A DNA stretch of 64,000 nucleotides, from assembly GCA_012064385.1 (NCBI GenBank), contig QRDG01000818.1:372001-436000 (forward strand), written 5' to 3'. This DNA comes from Puccinellia tenuiflora. Lineage: Eukaryota; Streptophyta; Magnoliopsida; Poales; Poaceae. The position numbers were made by a program, and so were the translations under genes. Shown in pieces: positions 23,101-34,518 of this stretch. The notes beneath the pieces are model-generated. The model worked only from the letters and a program-made list of their open reading frames with translations, made no database searches and was not told the DNA's origin. Within the stretch, counting starts at the first letter, position 1. Every line of letters starts with the position of its first letter.

Positions 23101-25140
23101 TGTTTGAAGTCTGCTCAATTCAGTAGCGCCTTGATTGTCTTTCAACTTGCCATGTTTCCCTAAACCCTTGCTTTTTTTACAGGGACGCAGGTGCTGTCCA
23201 GTGTTACTTGCATTAACACCTGGTGATGCAACTTTGGTGGCATCAACACGAAATCTCTTGTATGGACCCTTCATGGGTGTTTCATTTTTATTCTACACCA
23301 AAACAGTATTCGCTCAGAATGTTGCATACACAATGTTCACAATGCATGTAATTCATCGATGAATGAACAGTTAATTATAATAAATGGTTGCTATCTCCAG
23401 CACCTATATATATAATACACAATAAAAATGTACCAGCATTAGCGTGAAAACTGTGTTATACTTATCTATGCATAAGTAATTCTCGAATCTGCCAGGACTT
23501 GGGGCAAAGAATTATGTCAAAAAAAAAAAGAATATATTTGTTTCAGAAAAGAAAAGAATGAACAAAGTACCCCAGCAAGAGTAGAGTTGGTCTGACAGCT
23601 GTTTTGACTAGCCATTGCCTCGTTCTGCATTTGACTTTTTTGTAGAACCTCAAGACTGCCATTGTCAGTTTCTGTTGTTATGTTGGTACAAGTAGCAGAC
23701 TTGGAACCTGCGAGCATCAAAGTGGTGACTAAGATGAAGCTGAAAGCAACTACTGAACAATGCTTGTTTCATCATAACTTCAAGTAGCTGTCTAAACGAA
23801 CTGAATAATGACATAATATTTTCAAAAACAACAGTTTGTTGACCAAACAAACTTAGGTCACTAGTAGATGGCCGTTGTGTTTGTACAGGTGTTATTTTCT
23901 TCATTCCTTCTATTTTTTAGTCCTTCTGTACAGTGGCCACACTGTGGCATTGTTCTTAACAAAAATATGCACAAGCTTACCCGTATTTACGAACAAAAAA
24001 CAAAGGAAAAGATGACTTAAGGTTGGACGTTGGAGACAGGCTGCATGGCATCGAGGCCATTGGAAGAAAATACTTCGGCAGTCATGATGCATGCTAGTAT
24101 TACTCGGACACGGGTGTCTATCACACTAGGATTCGGATCTCCAATTTTACAAAACAATTGGGGCATGAAGAACAACACTCTGTAACCGGACACAGATTTG
24201 GGGCCTTCATAGTTGCGAAAATTCCAAGGCTAGCAAATACGGTAATTTACACATGCCTTGCTATAACATTCCTAATAGTGTTAGACATCATCCATCACAA
24301 TGCAGCCTGGATTTATATACAGGTCAGGAGCAATCATGCTTTACCATTGACAACGAATAATTACCTGCCTAGGAATTCTTCGAGGAATGAAAAGGAGGAT
24401 GATGGTATTACTCCGACACGGGTTTCCGAATCACACTCGGGTTTCGGATGTCCGATTCGAGAAAACAATTGGGACATGACACATAATGCTCCGGAATCTG
24501 TCACATATCGGGGGTGTCCTATGCGGCAGACAACACAGGCTAATACTATAATTTACACATGCCTTGCTATAACATTCCAGTCGTGTCAACAGATATCCTC
24601 CAACAACTACAACGCAGCCTGGATTTTAGGAACAATCATGTTTTACCATTCACAACAATAATTATTACCTGCCTAGGAACTCCTCGAGGAATAAATGGGG
24701 GTTGCAAGAAATATGTAAGTACTACATTACAAAATTGCAGATATCGCTGCTCAACTCAAGTTCAACCCTAAAGGTAAGCATCGCACCCCAGCGGCTAGGT
24801 TACGCCTCGACCATGCCATCAGAGGGCGGCGAGTTTGGCGCATCAAAACCGCTCCTCGACGCGCGAATACAAAGGCTGTGTTCATTCTCAAAATTTGAAT
24901 CTTGGGGGTTTTGGGGAGAAAAATGAGCCGTAGTAAGAAACACACGAGAGTCTCCGATCACGTACTGTGCGACGGCGGCAACCGAGGCGAGGAACGTGGC
25001 CGCCGGCCGGAAGCAACGCAGACGAGAGGGTGGGGGAGGAGAGCAAACAAACCTTTGAAGTCCATCCGGCGCGGTCGCCCGCGGGACGCAGCGGCGGCGC
25101 CGAACCCCGGGGGCGGGGGCAGCCTCTCGCCGCAGCTCAT
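20156..25140 (-). CDS. BRCA1/BARD1-like ePHD plus tandem-BRCT protein (no RING seen)
   Basis: This is a probable nuclear DNA-repair or chromatin protein. Twelve exons splice in phase: 25140-25053, 23707-23571, 23292-23041, 22935-22835, 22677-22491, 22412-22306, 22184-22137, 22056-21958, 21760-21637, 21514-21349, 21174-21017 and 20533-20156. The CDS is 1845 nt (614 aa). Residues about 148-270 form an extended PHD (CVFCHSF, ILSSDEGNCSNAIYVHKKC, CSRCRLPGAALGCYHEHC, YHVPCAV, HVWCPKHA). BRCT1 starts near residue 369 (WVLLGSVLTASEK, THVIVG, WVVRAEWIVDCL) and BRCT2 near 489 (LFSGLCFCL, VIRHLWLFDAITAY). The ePHD-BRCT-BRCT order is that of plant BRCA1 and BARD1/ROW1, but the N-terminal RING is absent in this model. 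Exon 1 (MSCGERLPPPPGFG) is the least certain part. Exons 7-9 look like tandem duplicates. Exon 11 has an EPISGP/EPIPGP repeat. Confidence 0.85.
21758..22275 (-). repeat. Tandemly duplicated exon-intron unit (exons 7-9)
   Basis: The intron pieces near 21758-21805, 21838-21890, 22055-22115 and 22217-22275 share a recurring pattern: ACTG(T/G)AATGA(T/C)(G/T)AAATA, then AATT(A/G), then a GAAGAAT/GAAGGAT-type end. The exons that follow share related words: EDKQINPFVTPDSLL in exon 7, REDQQVDQPNTSNSFSL in exon 8 and REEKQSNQSRTPVNQWVLL in exon 9. The unit is about 150 bp and present two or three times. Confidence 0.65.
24095..24700. repeat. Tandem direct repeat, about 300-bp unit, in intron 1 of the BRCT/PHD gene
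   Basis: Two consecutive copies (about 24095-24385 and 24400-24695) share ACTC(G/C)GACACGGGT, AATTTACACATGCCTTGCTA, AACGCAGCCTGGATTT or its variant, CATG(C/T)TTTACCATT and TTACCTGCCTAGGAA. Copies differ by point changes and small indels, so the duplication is not very recent. Confidence 0.85.
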
Positions 25141-25758
25141 CACGCCGAGCGGCTACGACGACGAGAAGGACGATCTCATCGGAATGAATGCTGGGACAAG
25201 GCGGTTAATGGAGGGAGGGGACGGCGAGAGGAGAGAGCGGCGGTGCAGGTAGGGGTGTGGGCGCGAGGAGCGAGGCGACGGGCGATTTGACAGAGGATGG
25301 GCAGGCAGGCAGGCGCGCGGCGTGGCGAGTGTACGTGTTTTGGTTGCGCAAAGTCAAAAAAGCCTGGCGATTTTTTGCGTGTGGGATGGTTCTCGCTCAC
25401 ATCGGCAGGCTACGAGCCTACTACTAGCCGCGTGCTAGACCTGACTGGACACGGACGCCCTTCAGTTTTGACGCCCGTTTCACCCAGGCAATTCCAATTT
25501 TGCAGTGAGACGCCTCGGTCCGTGCGCTGTGAAACCGGTGAGAACATGTTCCGGAAGAGCACGCCGGTCTGTCCACATGAAGAAACTGGTGCGTTCCATG
25601 CCGACCACCGCTACGTCGACACGCCAACAGATGTTGCCCAAGTTTCAACGTGTATAAAGGTTTCTTTTGATCAATAGGTAAAAGTATGAACAGTGTCATT
25701 AAATCTATAGATCGTAGTGACATGGCTAGGAATTGAAATTTCTTCTGATCGTGGTTAA
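25141..25758. other. Promoter and upstream flank of the BRCT/PHD gene
   Basis: The stretch at 25141-25310 is GC-rich and probably contains the transcription start of the minus-strand gene. The rest up to the solo LTR at 25759 carries no recognised coding feature. Confidence 0.4.
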
Positions 25759-26832
25759 TGTTGAGTAATTAGTAATAATTTAATGATTAATTTCAGAATA
25801 TTAAATATGACAACAAGCGCTACTAACATGTTTATCTCAAACATACTAGATGTAGTAACTAACATGGACAGCAGCATACATATTTTTTTTTTTTATAGAA
25901 AACATGTAAACGCTAAACATGTTGAACCAACAGATCGGATCACACAACACGTATCGATCCGTAGTGCAGGAAATAGCCGTAGCCGATACAGTGCTGATGT
26001 TATTGACGACAACGTTGTCGATGACCGGTCGAAGAAGACGGCGTTGAAGACGACGTGCCTTAGGTCCCGCTTGACGACCGGGAAGACGAGCCGTGATGAC
26101 GAACTTGAGCAGTCATGCGGAGCGCTTCCCAAAAACCTAATTAGCCCTCTCCCGTGCAGGATCGCAAGAGCTACTGGTTCCGGAGACCTGCTCTCCCGTT
26201 CGCCGGTACACGCCGACGCTCGGGATGGAGTAGACTACGGTGGCGGCGCAAGGAACGAGAAGTGGCAAAACCTAGATTGGTTCGATGTGTGTTTAGCGTA
26301 TACATCGTATGCCCTTATATAGTACGGCGCAGAAAAAAAAAAACTAACGAATATGAAGTGGCACCGAACCCACGTCGCAAGTTCGAGTCGGTTACAACAA
26401 CCCACGATTCGGGAGCGACCTGAACGGCTTAGCTGTTTGACGCGTCCGTCAAAGACTCAGCTTTACTGGGCTGCAAAAATAAGACTCGGCTCGAGTCTTA
26501 TTCACGAAACACGACCGCATCGCGACGTGTCGAGTCGAGTCGAGACGAGCGAGCGGTGGAGGAGGAGGAGGAGGAGGAGTGCGCGTAGGCTGCTCCTATT
26601 GTCACTCATTTACCAAGTAGTAAAACACTCCACTATATAAGTTGTGCAACTCCTCTCAAACTAGCAAGTTGAGACTAAACTTTAGCTTCCACTCCCCTTA
26701 CCACTCACATGTGTGAGCTGCCACCAAAATGGATTGCATCACATATGGGCTTCATACGCACATGGGTTTTGAGATTTAGGGAAAATCTAAAATCTCATAT
26801 GGGCTAGTGAAAATAGCCCATTATTTCTAACA
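25759..26832 (-). mobile_element. Solo LTR (Copia-like) with 5-bp target duplication
   Basis: A 1074-bp unit has TG...CA termini and is flanked by a perfect GTTAA duplication (25754-25758 and 26833-26837). On the minus strand it begins TGTTAGAAATAATGGGC and ends CTCAACA. It contains ACTTATATAGTGGAGTG near 26630-26645, a plausible TATA box for the LTR promoter. No internal region or second LTR adjoins it, so it is a solo LTR left by LTR-LTR recombination. The sequence resembles Copia LTRs common in Triticeae, though I cannot name the family. It lies about 620 bp upstream of the BRCT/PHD start codon. Confidence 0.85.
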
Positions 26833-26848
26833 GTTAAGTTATTTTATA

Positions 26849-26941
26849 CTCCCTCCGATGCAAAAAAGTGTCGTTCATTTAGTACAAAGTTTATACTAAC
26901 TTAGTATAAAATGAGCGACACATTTTATGAATCGGAGTGAG
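26849..26941. mobile_element. Stowaway MITE
   Basis: A 93-bp element starts CTCCCTCCGATGC and ends GAATCGGAGTGAG, flanked by TA dinucleotides. The termini and the internal inverted repeat (TGTCG...CGACA) fit the grass Stowaway (Tc1/Mariner) type. Confidence 0.9.
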
Positions 26942-27452
26942 TATTAGGTTAGGACAACTCTGGCGCGATGATCTGGCTTTTTTCGTGATAGGCGCAAGCG
27001 GGGACACAATTTATTTATTTTTGTACGTTTGTGTCTGTGGGACTCAAACACAGCACGAATTTAGGTCGGGTTTGTGTGCCATGGACACCAGGCGGACAGT
27101 CCGCTCATCTTCCGCGTGTTAGCCTTCCAATCAACATCCCTCTTGTCCTTTTTAAATGCATGATCAGGGATGGGACCCGTCCCTATCCATTCACCTTCGT
27201 CCCTCCGTCGCTCACACAAACCCTAACCGCACACAACCAAACTCCACTCGCGGCGAGATGCCAAGGAAAAGAACGACCACAAAGCAAGTTCTCGTCGGGG
27301 GCACGGCTCCCACCGAACGCCGCATTATCCTTATCTCCTCTGGCGGCGCAGGAGCGGGTGCGCTACAACGTGACGAGGCGCAGTAACCACGGAGGGAAAG
27401 AATTTCACGAAATAAACGTTGGCCGAAACTATTTCACGAAATAACCCTTTTG

Positions 27453-27615
27453 CATAGCGCCTTACGATCAGGCGCTATGGTATTCGGTGTAGCACCTAGG
27501 TGAAAGGCGCTACACATCTTGCCAGCGTGGCGTCCGAAGGGCCTACTCGTGGTCATGTAGCGCCTTGAGGAAAGGCGCTATGCTGCGGTATGTAGCGCCT
27601 TACCGAAAGGCGCTA
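27453..27615. repeat. Array of four short hairpins with TAGCGCC/GGCGCTA arms
   Basis: Four successive inverted repeats occur at 27453-27479, 27488-27514, 27558-27580 and 27593-27615. Each has arms of 9-10 bp related to TAGCGCCTT and AAGGCGCTA with loops of 4-7 bases. The first is perfect (CATAGCGCCT/AGGCGCTATG) and the second has one mismatch. The array is transcribable in either direction. I cannot assign a function. Confidence 0.8.
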
Positions 27616-28325
27616 TGCTACGCAGCGTTAAGCCACGCGACGGCTCACCCTAGTGGCCACTCGCCCCACACTTCCCCGCGCCCTAGGGTTAGCCGCCGCC
27701 GCCGGCTCCCTCCCCGCCCCCGCCGTGCTCCCTCCCTGTCCCCTCCCCCCGCCGCGCTCCCTCCCCGCCCCCTCCCCCCGCCACGCTCCCTCCCCACCGC
27801 GGTCCCTCCTCCCCCGTGGTCCTCTCGACCTCCTCCCCCGTGGACCTCCGGCCGGAGCTCCTTCCGGTCGTGCTCCTCCGATCTCATTGTCCTCCCGGCC
27901 GGTTTCTCTTACAGACGACCCCTCGAGCAAGGTATGGGCTCAGTCCCGAATTTGTTTGCAAATAATCGATTTTCTTTGATTGTCTTATGGAACAATGACA
28001 TGTTTAGATCAAATGACATTTTTAGGTGCAAATTACATGTTCAGATGCCAAATGTAATATATATTTGATTGTCTTATGGAACAATGACATCTTTGTAATA
28101 TCTATAACATTAGGGATAGGTATAGTATATATAGGCATTAGGATAGGTATGTGTCTATAGCATTAGCATTAGGATTGGTTACTTTTGTTTAAAAAGCTGA
28201 TTGTATATGTTAGAACCATGCTCACATATTCGGCACATAGTCACATGTTACGGTTTTCTCGAGTGTTTGGAATATATTTCGGAATATGTAACTCACATAG
28301 TATGACTAATATGTAGGATGGTGTG
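27616..28325 (+). other. Pro/Arg-rich exon-like block and flank, cut by retroelement A
   Basis: A CCGCC-rich stretch (27640-27930) is open over 167 codons but gives a low-complexity Pro/Arg/Ser product. It stops at GAGCAAGGTATGGG, which resembles a splice donor (27927-27933). AT-rich sequence follows, with GATTGTCTTATGGAACAATG present twice (27976 and 28067). This may be the 5' end of a gene or transposon whose remainder was displaced by the insertion at 28326. I do not recognise the product. Confidence 0.35.
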
Positions 28326-30817
28326 TGAAAGGACACGGATGTCCGCCTAGAGGGGGGGTGAATAGGCGATTTAAAATTATTACGGTTAAGGCTTGAATAA
28401 ATGCGGAATAAAACTAACGTTTAATTTATCAAGCCAAAACCTAAACTAGCTAGGTTCACCTATGTGCACCAACAACTTATGCTAAGAAATATAATCAACT
28501 AGGTGATAGCAAGGTATATGACTTTAAACTCAATATCTATCACAAAGTAAATAGCATAGCTCGGGTATACAAATACCGAGGCACTTGGAGACGATGATTT
28601 ATCCCGAAGTTCACTTCCCAATGGAAGCTAGTCTCCGTTGGAGCGGCGCGGTGTTCACCAATGTGAAACACCGAGTAGCCTTGATATGGCACACCGTATC
28701 TCCGTTGTGTCTTACCACCAATGTGGCGAGGCATTTGTCACTATGTTGCCGTTGAGATTGACAACTAGAACCTTTACAAGGGTGAAGCTCACTCCACAAG
28801 TTGGAGGGTCTTCACCAAATGCACCGAGCCGCCAAGACTTGATGCTTCAAGGCCGGGGCACACACACCACAACTCAATTGGTGGCTCCCGGCAATGTCTT
28901 CGTAGCTACCAAAGCTCCGAGACGAACAAGGTTGAGTCACACTCCACAATTGGAGGCTCCCAACAAATCCCGTGAGCCACCAAGACTCCGAGAAATCAAC
29001 AACCGTCTAGGGTACCAACGTGCCCTAGAGGAACAAGCTCTAGGGCACCAAAGTACCCAAGAGTAACAAGCTTCTCAACTTCACTTTCCACGAATCACCG
29101 TGGAGAACTCAAACCGATGCAACTAATGCAATGGCAAGAACACACTAAGTGATCAAGTTCTTCCAACCCGAATCCAACCAAAGCAACTAATGCTTGGGAG
29201 GGATTAGAGAGGAAGAACAAAGGAAAAACACAAAGAAACTCCAAAGATCTAGATCCAAAGTGTTCCCCTCACTTAGAGGAGAAATCAATCGGTGGAAACA
29301 AGGATCTAGATCTCCTCTCTCTTTTCTCTCAAAAGGAAGCAAGAACTATCGGAGAGATTGAGAGAAAGCCAAGCTCAAGAGGGTCAACAATGGAGGGAGA
29401 AAATAGCTCTAGAAGATGGCCAAAGGTTAGGGTTTATTTGGGGAAGAAGCCCCTTAAATAGGAGGCCAAAATATGGCCGTTGGAGGCATTTTCGTGCAGC
29501 CAAAACAGGGTAGCCGGCCTGTGGGCCGGCCTAGGCTGGCCTCCAGGCCGGCCACCAACCAGAGCAGCCCGGCCTGGGAGCCGGCCTAGGCTGGCCTGGA
29601 GGCCGGGCACCCAGCTGCCATACGAAAACTTCGATATCTTTTTCATCCGGACTCCGATTTCGATGATCTTGGACTCGTTGGAATCGTCACAACGAGCACT
29701 ACAAGATTATGCAGAGAAACATCATTGTCCAACAAGATATGGTAAAAACCAAATGATGAAAGGTAAAACCTTTCTATTGAAAACCGGAAAACCATATCTT
29801 TTGCAAATGAAGTCCGAATGACATGAAACCACTTTTGTTGGAAAGAGGACGACAAATGCTATCCAATAACAAGTGAAAATACTGAAACCAAGCAAGGGGG
29901 AGATTTTGCTAATAAATGGAAGAGTGAAACCTTCCGCATAGATGGACCGGCAAAATCTCCAACACCGAAAACTCAATAGGAGACACATATGAGAACCGTT
30001 TTCGGTGATCTTGGCCTTGTCATGAAAAGCACGACAAGCACCAATACCACACTATGATAAGAGCCAAATAGGAACCAATAAATATGATGTGCAAGGATGC
30101 AAAGGTTTGAGCTCTCTACGACCGATACGCTAAAGCTCACTTGAGAGCCCCTCTTGATAGTACGGTTACCTATCCTAAAACCCTATCAAGATCATACCTT
30201 TTCCTTGCGCATTCCACTTGAGCTAGATGATGACGATCGGGAGAAGATGGGAAACTGTCTTGGGTCGAATCCCCCCGTGCGGTTAAGTTCCCAGGCGCGC
30301 CGGCCTGGAAACCGGCCAGGGCCGGGCGGGAGGCCGGACTGGCACCCGAGCCAGCCGGCCTGGGAGCCGGCCTGGGCCGGGTCGGAGGCCGGGCCAAGCC
30401 CAGGAAGGCACAGGCTTCTCCGATGTCATCCATCATCAGATGATGACGATCTTGATCTACTCTCAAGTTGATCACCTTTCTTGATTGTGCTCCGCTTGGT
30501 GAAGACTCGCATATTGCTCCCCCATACACCAAGATGGGAGAGGCATTCTTCGACATATCTTCACTTGGCCTTTATCTTGATGACGATCACCACGTGACGC
30601 CATCCTCCATGGGCAACATAGGATCTTCCTCTTGACTCATGCTCATGGAGAAACACCTTGGCCTTGATCAACAAATGATCTTAGCCTTGACTCCAACATA
30701 TGGAGTCCAAGCATTCCTTATGGACCAACACTGCAAATATAACTCAAAGCACACATTAGTTCATAGAGATTGTCATTAATTACCAAAACAACACATGGGG
30801 GCAACCATGCTCTTTCA
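28326..30817 (-). repeat. 3' LTR of copy A
   Basis: 2492 bp. It aligns along its length with 36698-39272 but lacks about 140 bp of the GC-rich array present there. TATA-like TATTTAAG is the complement of 29453-29460. CCGGCC-rich arrays lie at 29513-29608 and 30297-30398. Confidence 0.88.
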
Positions 30818-30835
30818 ATCTCCCCCATTTTGGTA
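30818..30835 (-). other. Polypurine tract of copy A
   Basis: On the minus strand CCAAAATGGGGGAGAT abuts the 3' LTR, as expected for the plus-strand DNA primer. The same tract precedes the LTRs at 50586 and 62911. Confidence 0.85.
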
Positions 30836-33800
30836 ATTGATGACAATCCCTTTTGAGAGGGTTTATATAATGAATTAAGCAACCTTGCAAGACAAGGATG
30901 CATGAGCATGAGAGGCAAATGCTTAAGAACCAAACGAAAGCATAAGACCAAATTCCCTTAAACCCTCTAAAACTTCTCCCCCATTGGCATCGATTGCCGA
31001 AATGGGAAGAAAAATTTAGAAAGCCAATATAGTATGAATTTCTCCATAAAGTGTGCATTTCTCAAAATGTGAGTGGAATCAAATACACATATCCATTGAC
31101 GAATAATTAGAGGAAATCAAACTATATTGAGGATCAAAGATTTGCAAATAAGATGAAGTCATTCTAAACATCTCCACAAAGAAGATAGACAATCAAAAAG
31201 ATCCAAGGCGAGAGTTCTAAATAAAAACGGAGAAGCTCCCCAATGTTCATGCACTATTGAGGAGTGCACAAATATGGAATCCTTGCTCCCCCAAAATCAT
31301 CTAGAACACTCACCAAGTGCAAGGATGTAAAAAAAATTAAAGCAAAACAAAGCACTTGCACCAAAGATGTGGTTGAGCCATAAGGAGATACCAATTAAGA
31401 GAAACTATCAATAAAGGTCCAACCAAGAGTATGTGTGTGTGTGTGATAAGACAATCAATTTGGTAAGACACATAGTCTTAACCAAATGGAGATAAGTTAT
31501 CTATCAAGTATTGACACACACAACTTACAAAGAAGATTTTTCAAAAAGAATATGTTCACAAGCTCAAGGATACAAATTGGAAATTAAAACCAATCAAACC
31601 AAGAGCTAGTGAGAACATTTAGCCAACAAAATCAACATACTCACCGTGATAAGCATGAAGAGAAGAATCTTCAATAAAATGCGAGTGTGCAAAGATGCGA
31701 ATAGAAATAAGACAAGCACTCACGAGACAAACTTGGAGCCACCAAAGAATTATAGATAAAAGACAAGGTGGATTGAAAGAAAGTAGGATACCAAATAAAA
31801 GGTGACCTCTCTCATATGTATAGGTTTCTAAGTAGACAATGATATTCATCGACAAAGAAACTTGCACATATAAAATGGTCGAAGAAAGGAGACTATGGTA
31901 ACCAAAAGGAAGTCATGAATATACAAGAAGAGATTATTGCTTAAAAGCATAGCACATAGCTCAAATTTATCTCATTGTATATAAATGAACTTCAAACACA
32001 TCAAATGCATCACACATATCACTAAGGGAACAAGAGATAGTGGAAATGCTTTGAGATAGGCAACAAGTATCACAAAGAGATAATACCAATTGAAGGAAGG
32101 TTTTTGCAACTTCATCACAAATATCACAAAGATATACCACGTGAAGGAAATAATCCAAAACCACAACAATTGTACATTAAATTTTTCATGCCAAGAGGCA
32201 ACCTACACAAGGTTGAATACAAGAAAAATATGCATTGGATAGACACTTGTTACCGAAATAGCATTGGTGATGATGAAGATGAGAATTTTTGTTATCATCA
32301 AAGCTTGACTCCAATAATCACATGGTGAGAACACCTTCCTTATGAATGAGGCAAGCATCCAATGCATCTTCATTGTACCTAAAGCAAAATTCAAGTACAA
32401 CATGGTTCCCAAACTCATTGGGTCCCATAGTAGTTAGATGAACTACAATACATAGGAAACACTCCATATAAATATGTGCATATAGATATGAAATTGAATT
32501 TCATGCACATCTTAGCCGATTTAGGATTTGGTGGAGTGTCCCCTATATATTGGATCAAGAAAGACTAGCATGCCATAAAATAAGTATACTAGTAAATATG
32601 CATGCATGGACTTACAAGAACCGAATGAGATACAATTTGGACAAAACACTAAGTAAACTAAGAAGAGAGCACATCAAAGTGTGACACAAAAAGGTTGTCC
32701 AAATTATATCAAAATCCAAATCAACACATGATTGAGGAAGAAACAAATCAACATGTGAATGATTCCAAAACACATCAACACATGAAGTGTGATATCAATA
32801 GGAATCAAATCAAACAACACATGAGAGATAAGACACCAATTGAAAAATAAGATACCAACTAGGAGACAAGATACCAAGAAGAGGATAATACTTGACCGGA
32901 ATCAAGTAAAGTAAAATAAAGTAGTAAGGTATCAAAATTCTCACAATAAATATCAATTGAAACAAATATCTATGGAGGAGATATTAAATTCCAATTAATA
33001 CCAATTGAAGGTACCTATGCAAGGCCAATGAGCATATAAGATGAAAGAAAAAGATATGCTCAAAGGGTTTTCTCATTCTATAGGATAAACATAAAACAAG
33101 AGATGAGAAGGCAAGACTCCCAAAAGAGAGCGAGGTTACACTAAATAAACCAAACACCCTCTATACTTTTCATGATGGCACAAAGCATCAAGAGAAAAAG
33201 ATTTGTCTTCCATAAACACATACGATAGAAATCAAATGCCAATTGAAAGGATCAAATAGTGATAGATAGGATAGTGTTCTAAATAAAAAGAAATGCTCCC
33301 CCAAGATTCATGCATTATTTTGATATTTGCATTTGAATACAAAATGCATGCACAAGGGATCATTACTCTTCATATTTTATTTACAACACTAAACACTACC
33401 AATTTGAAAATTAGGATCCATGCAAGAGGCAAGGAAGGCAAAGGGAGTCAAAATAAATATTTTGGCAAGAGATGGGACACATGAAAGACAATGCCAATGT
33501 AAGGATAATCAAAAATATTCTATCACAAACATAAATATGGATTGTCCAAGGACAGTGACCATTTGGAATTATTTTCCCGATGATAAGATGTATTCAAGGA
33601 TATCCTCACAAGATAAAACATATGGCAAGAGATAAGAAATAAAACACCATGTTTAATAAGGTTTGTTGGTAGTTCCAACTATTCAAACCAACCGGCAAGG
33701 CCATGGTTAGAATAATATGGAACAAATGGTTTCTCAACTAATGTATGGAAATGCATATTAGAGACAAATCACACCAAGCAAACTCACACAAACAAGAACC

Positions 33801-34518
33801 AAAAGATAGCTAAAAAGCAAAGTGGAACTTGTTCGAGCTAATATGCCACATAGGAATAAGATAATTTACAATATCAAATCTAAGTGGCAAACCTCAAATG
33901 TTCACATTTTGTAGGATTGTAATATGCACATAGCTTATTACTCCCCCACAATGTGATAATTCATTTCTTCTTAACAAGAGGCAAATAAAATCAAATAGAG
34001 ATAATTAATAGACATTATAGAATTTGAATTTCTCATAAGCATGACACACCACATAGTTACTAGATAATTGTGATATATCAATACTAGGTGGTGTTACTCA
34101 TATACACACATTTTTAGGTTAGTGAAGTGCACAAAGCATATCACTCCCCCAAAATGGGATAGTCCATTAATTTCTCAAAAAGAGCCCATTGAAATCAACA
34201 CAAGATCCAATAAGGACTCAGCACAAAGTTTACACATATATGGAGCGCACATTAACATACACAAACTTGATTGCTCAAGGTAAGTAATAAGCACAACATA
34301 TACAAGCACATGCTAGGAACAAAACTAACACATGCTAGGGGGCAAGCAACTTTCAATATATATGTAATTTAAATATAAGTTACCGCAAGAAGGAGCATTG
34401 GATATGAGATATGACAATATAATCCAAATGACTTGGCTTGTGGAAATAATCATCAAGAAGATCCCTTAATTCTTTAAGGATAGCCAAGTCTCCTATGTCC
34501 TTCATCACAACCTATTGA
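30836..34518 (-). other. Long non-coding internal half of copy A
   Basis: About 3.7 kb with no open frame of note. It is colinear with 59129-62900 in copy B with high similarity, including matching words such as the TTGGTATC-type repeats (on this strand GATACCAA). Where autonomous elements encode pol, this family has only this AT-rich sequence. Confidence 0.8.

Noticed and set aside
25783..26322. 179-codon frame
   Set aside because: It lies within the solo LTR defined by its target duplication and shows no recognisable protein feature.
27565..28068. 167-codon Pro/Arg-rich frame
   Set aside because: It is a low-complexity translation of CCGCC repeats and crosses a likely splice donor; kept only as an exon-like block of unknown nature.
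28638..29066. A 141-142 codon frame (MERRGVHQCETPSS...) present in all A/B-type LTRs (also near 37015 and, on the minus strand, 56652)
   Set aside because: The frame runs antisense to the LTR direction and is conserved only because the LTRs are recent copies; no domain and no start context support a protein.
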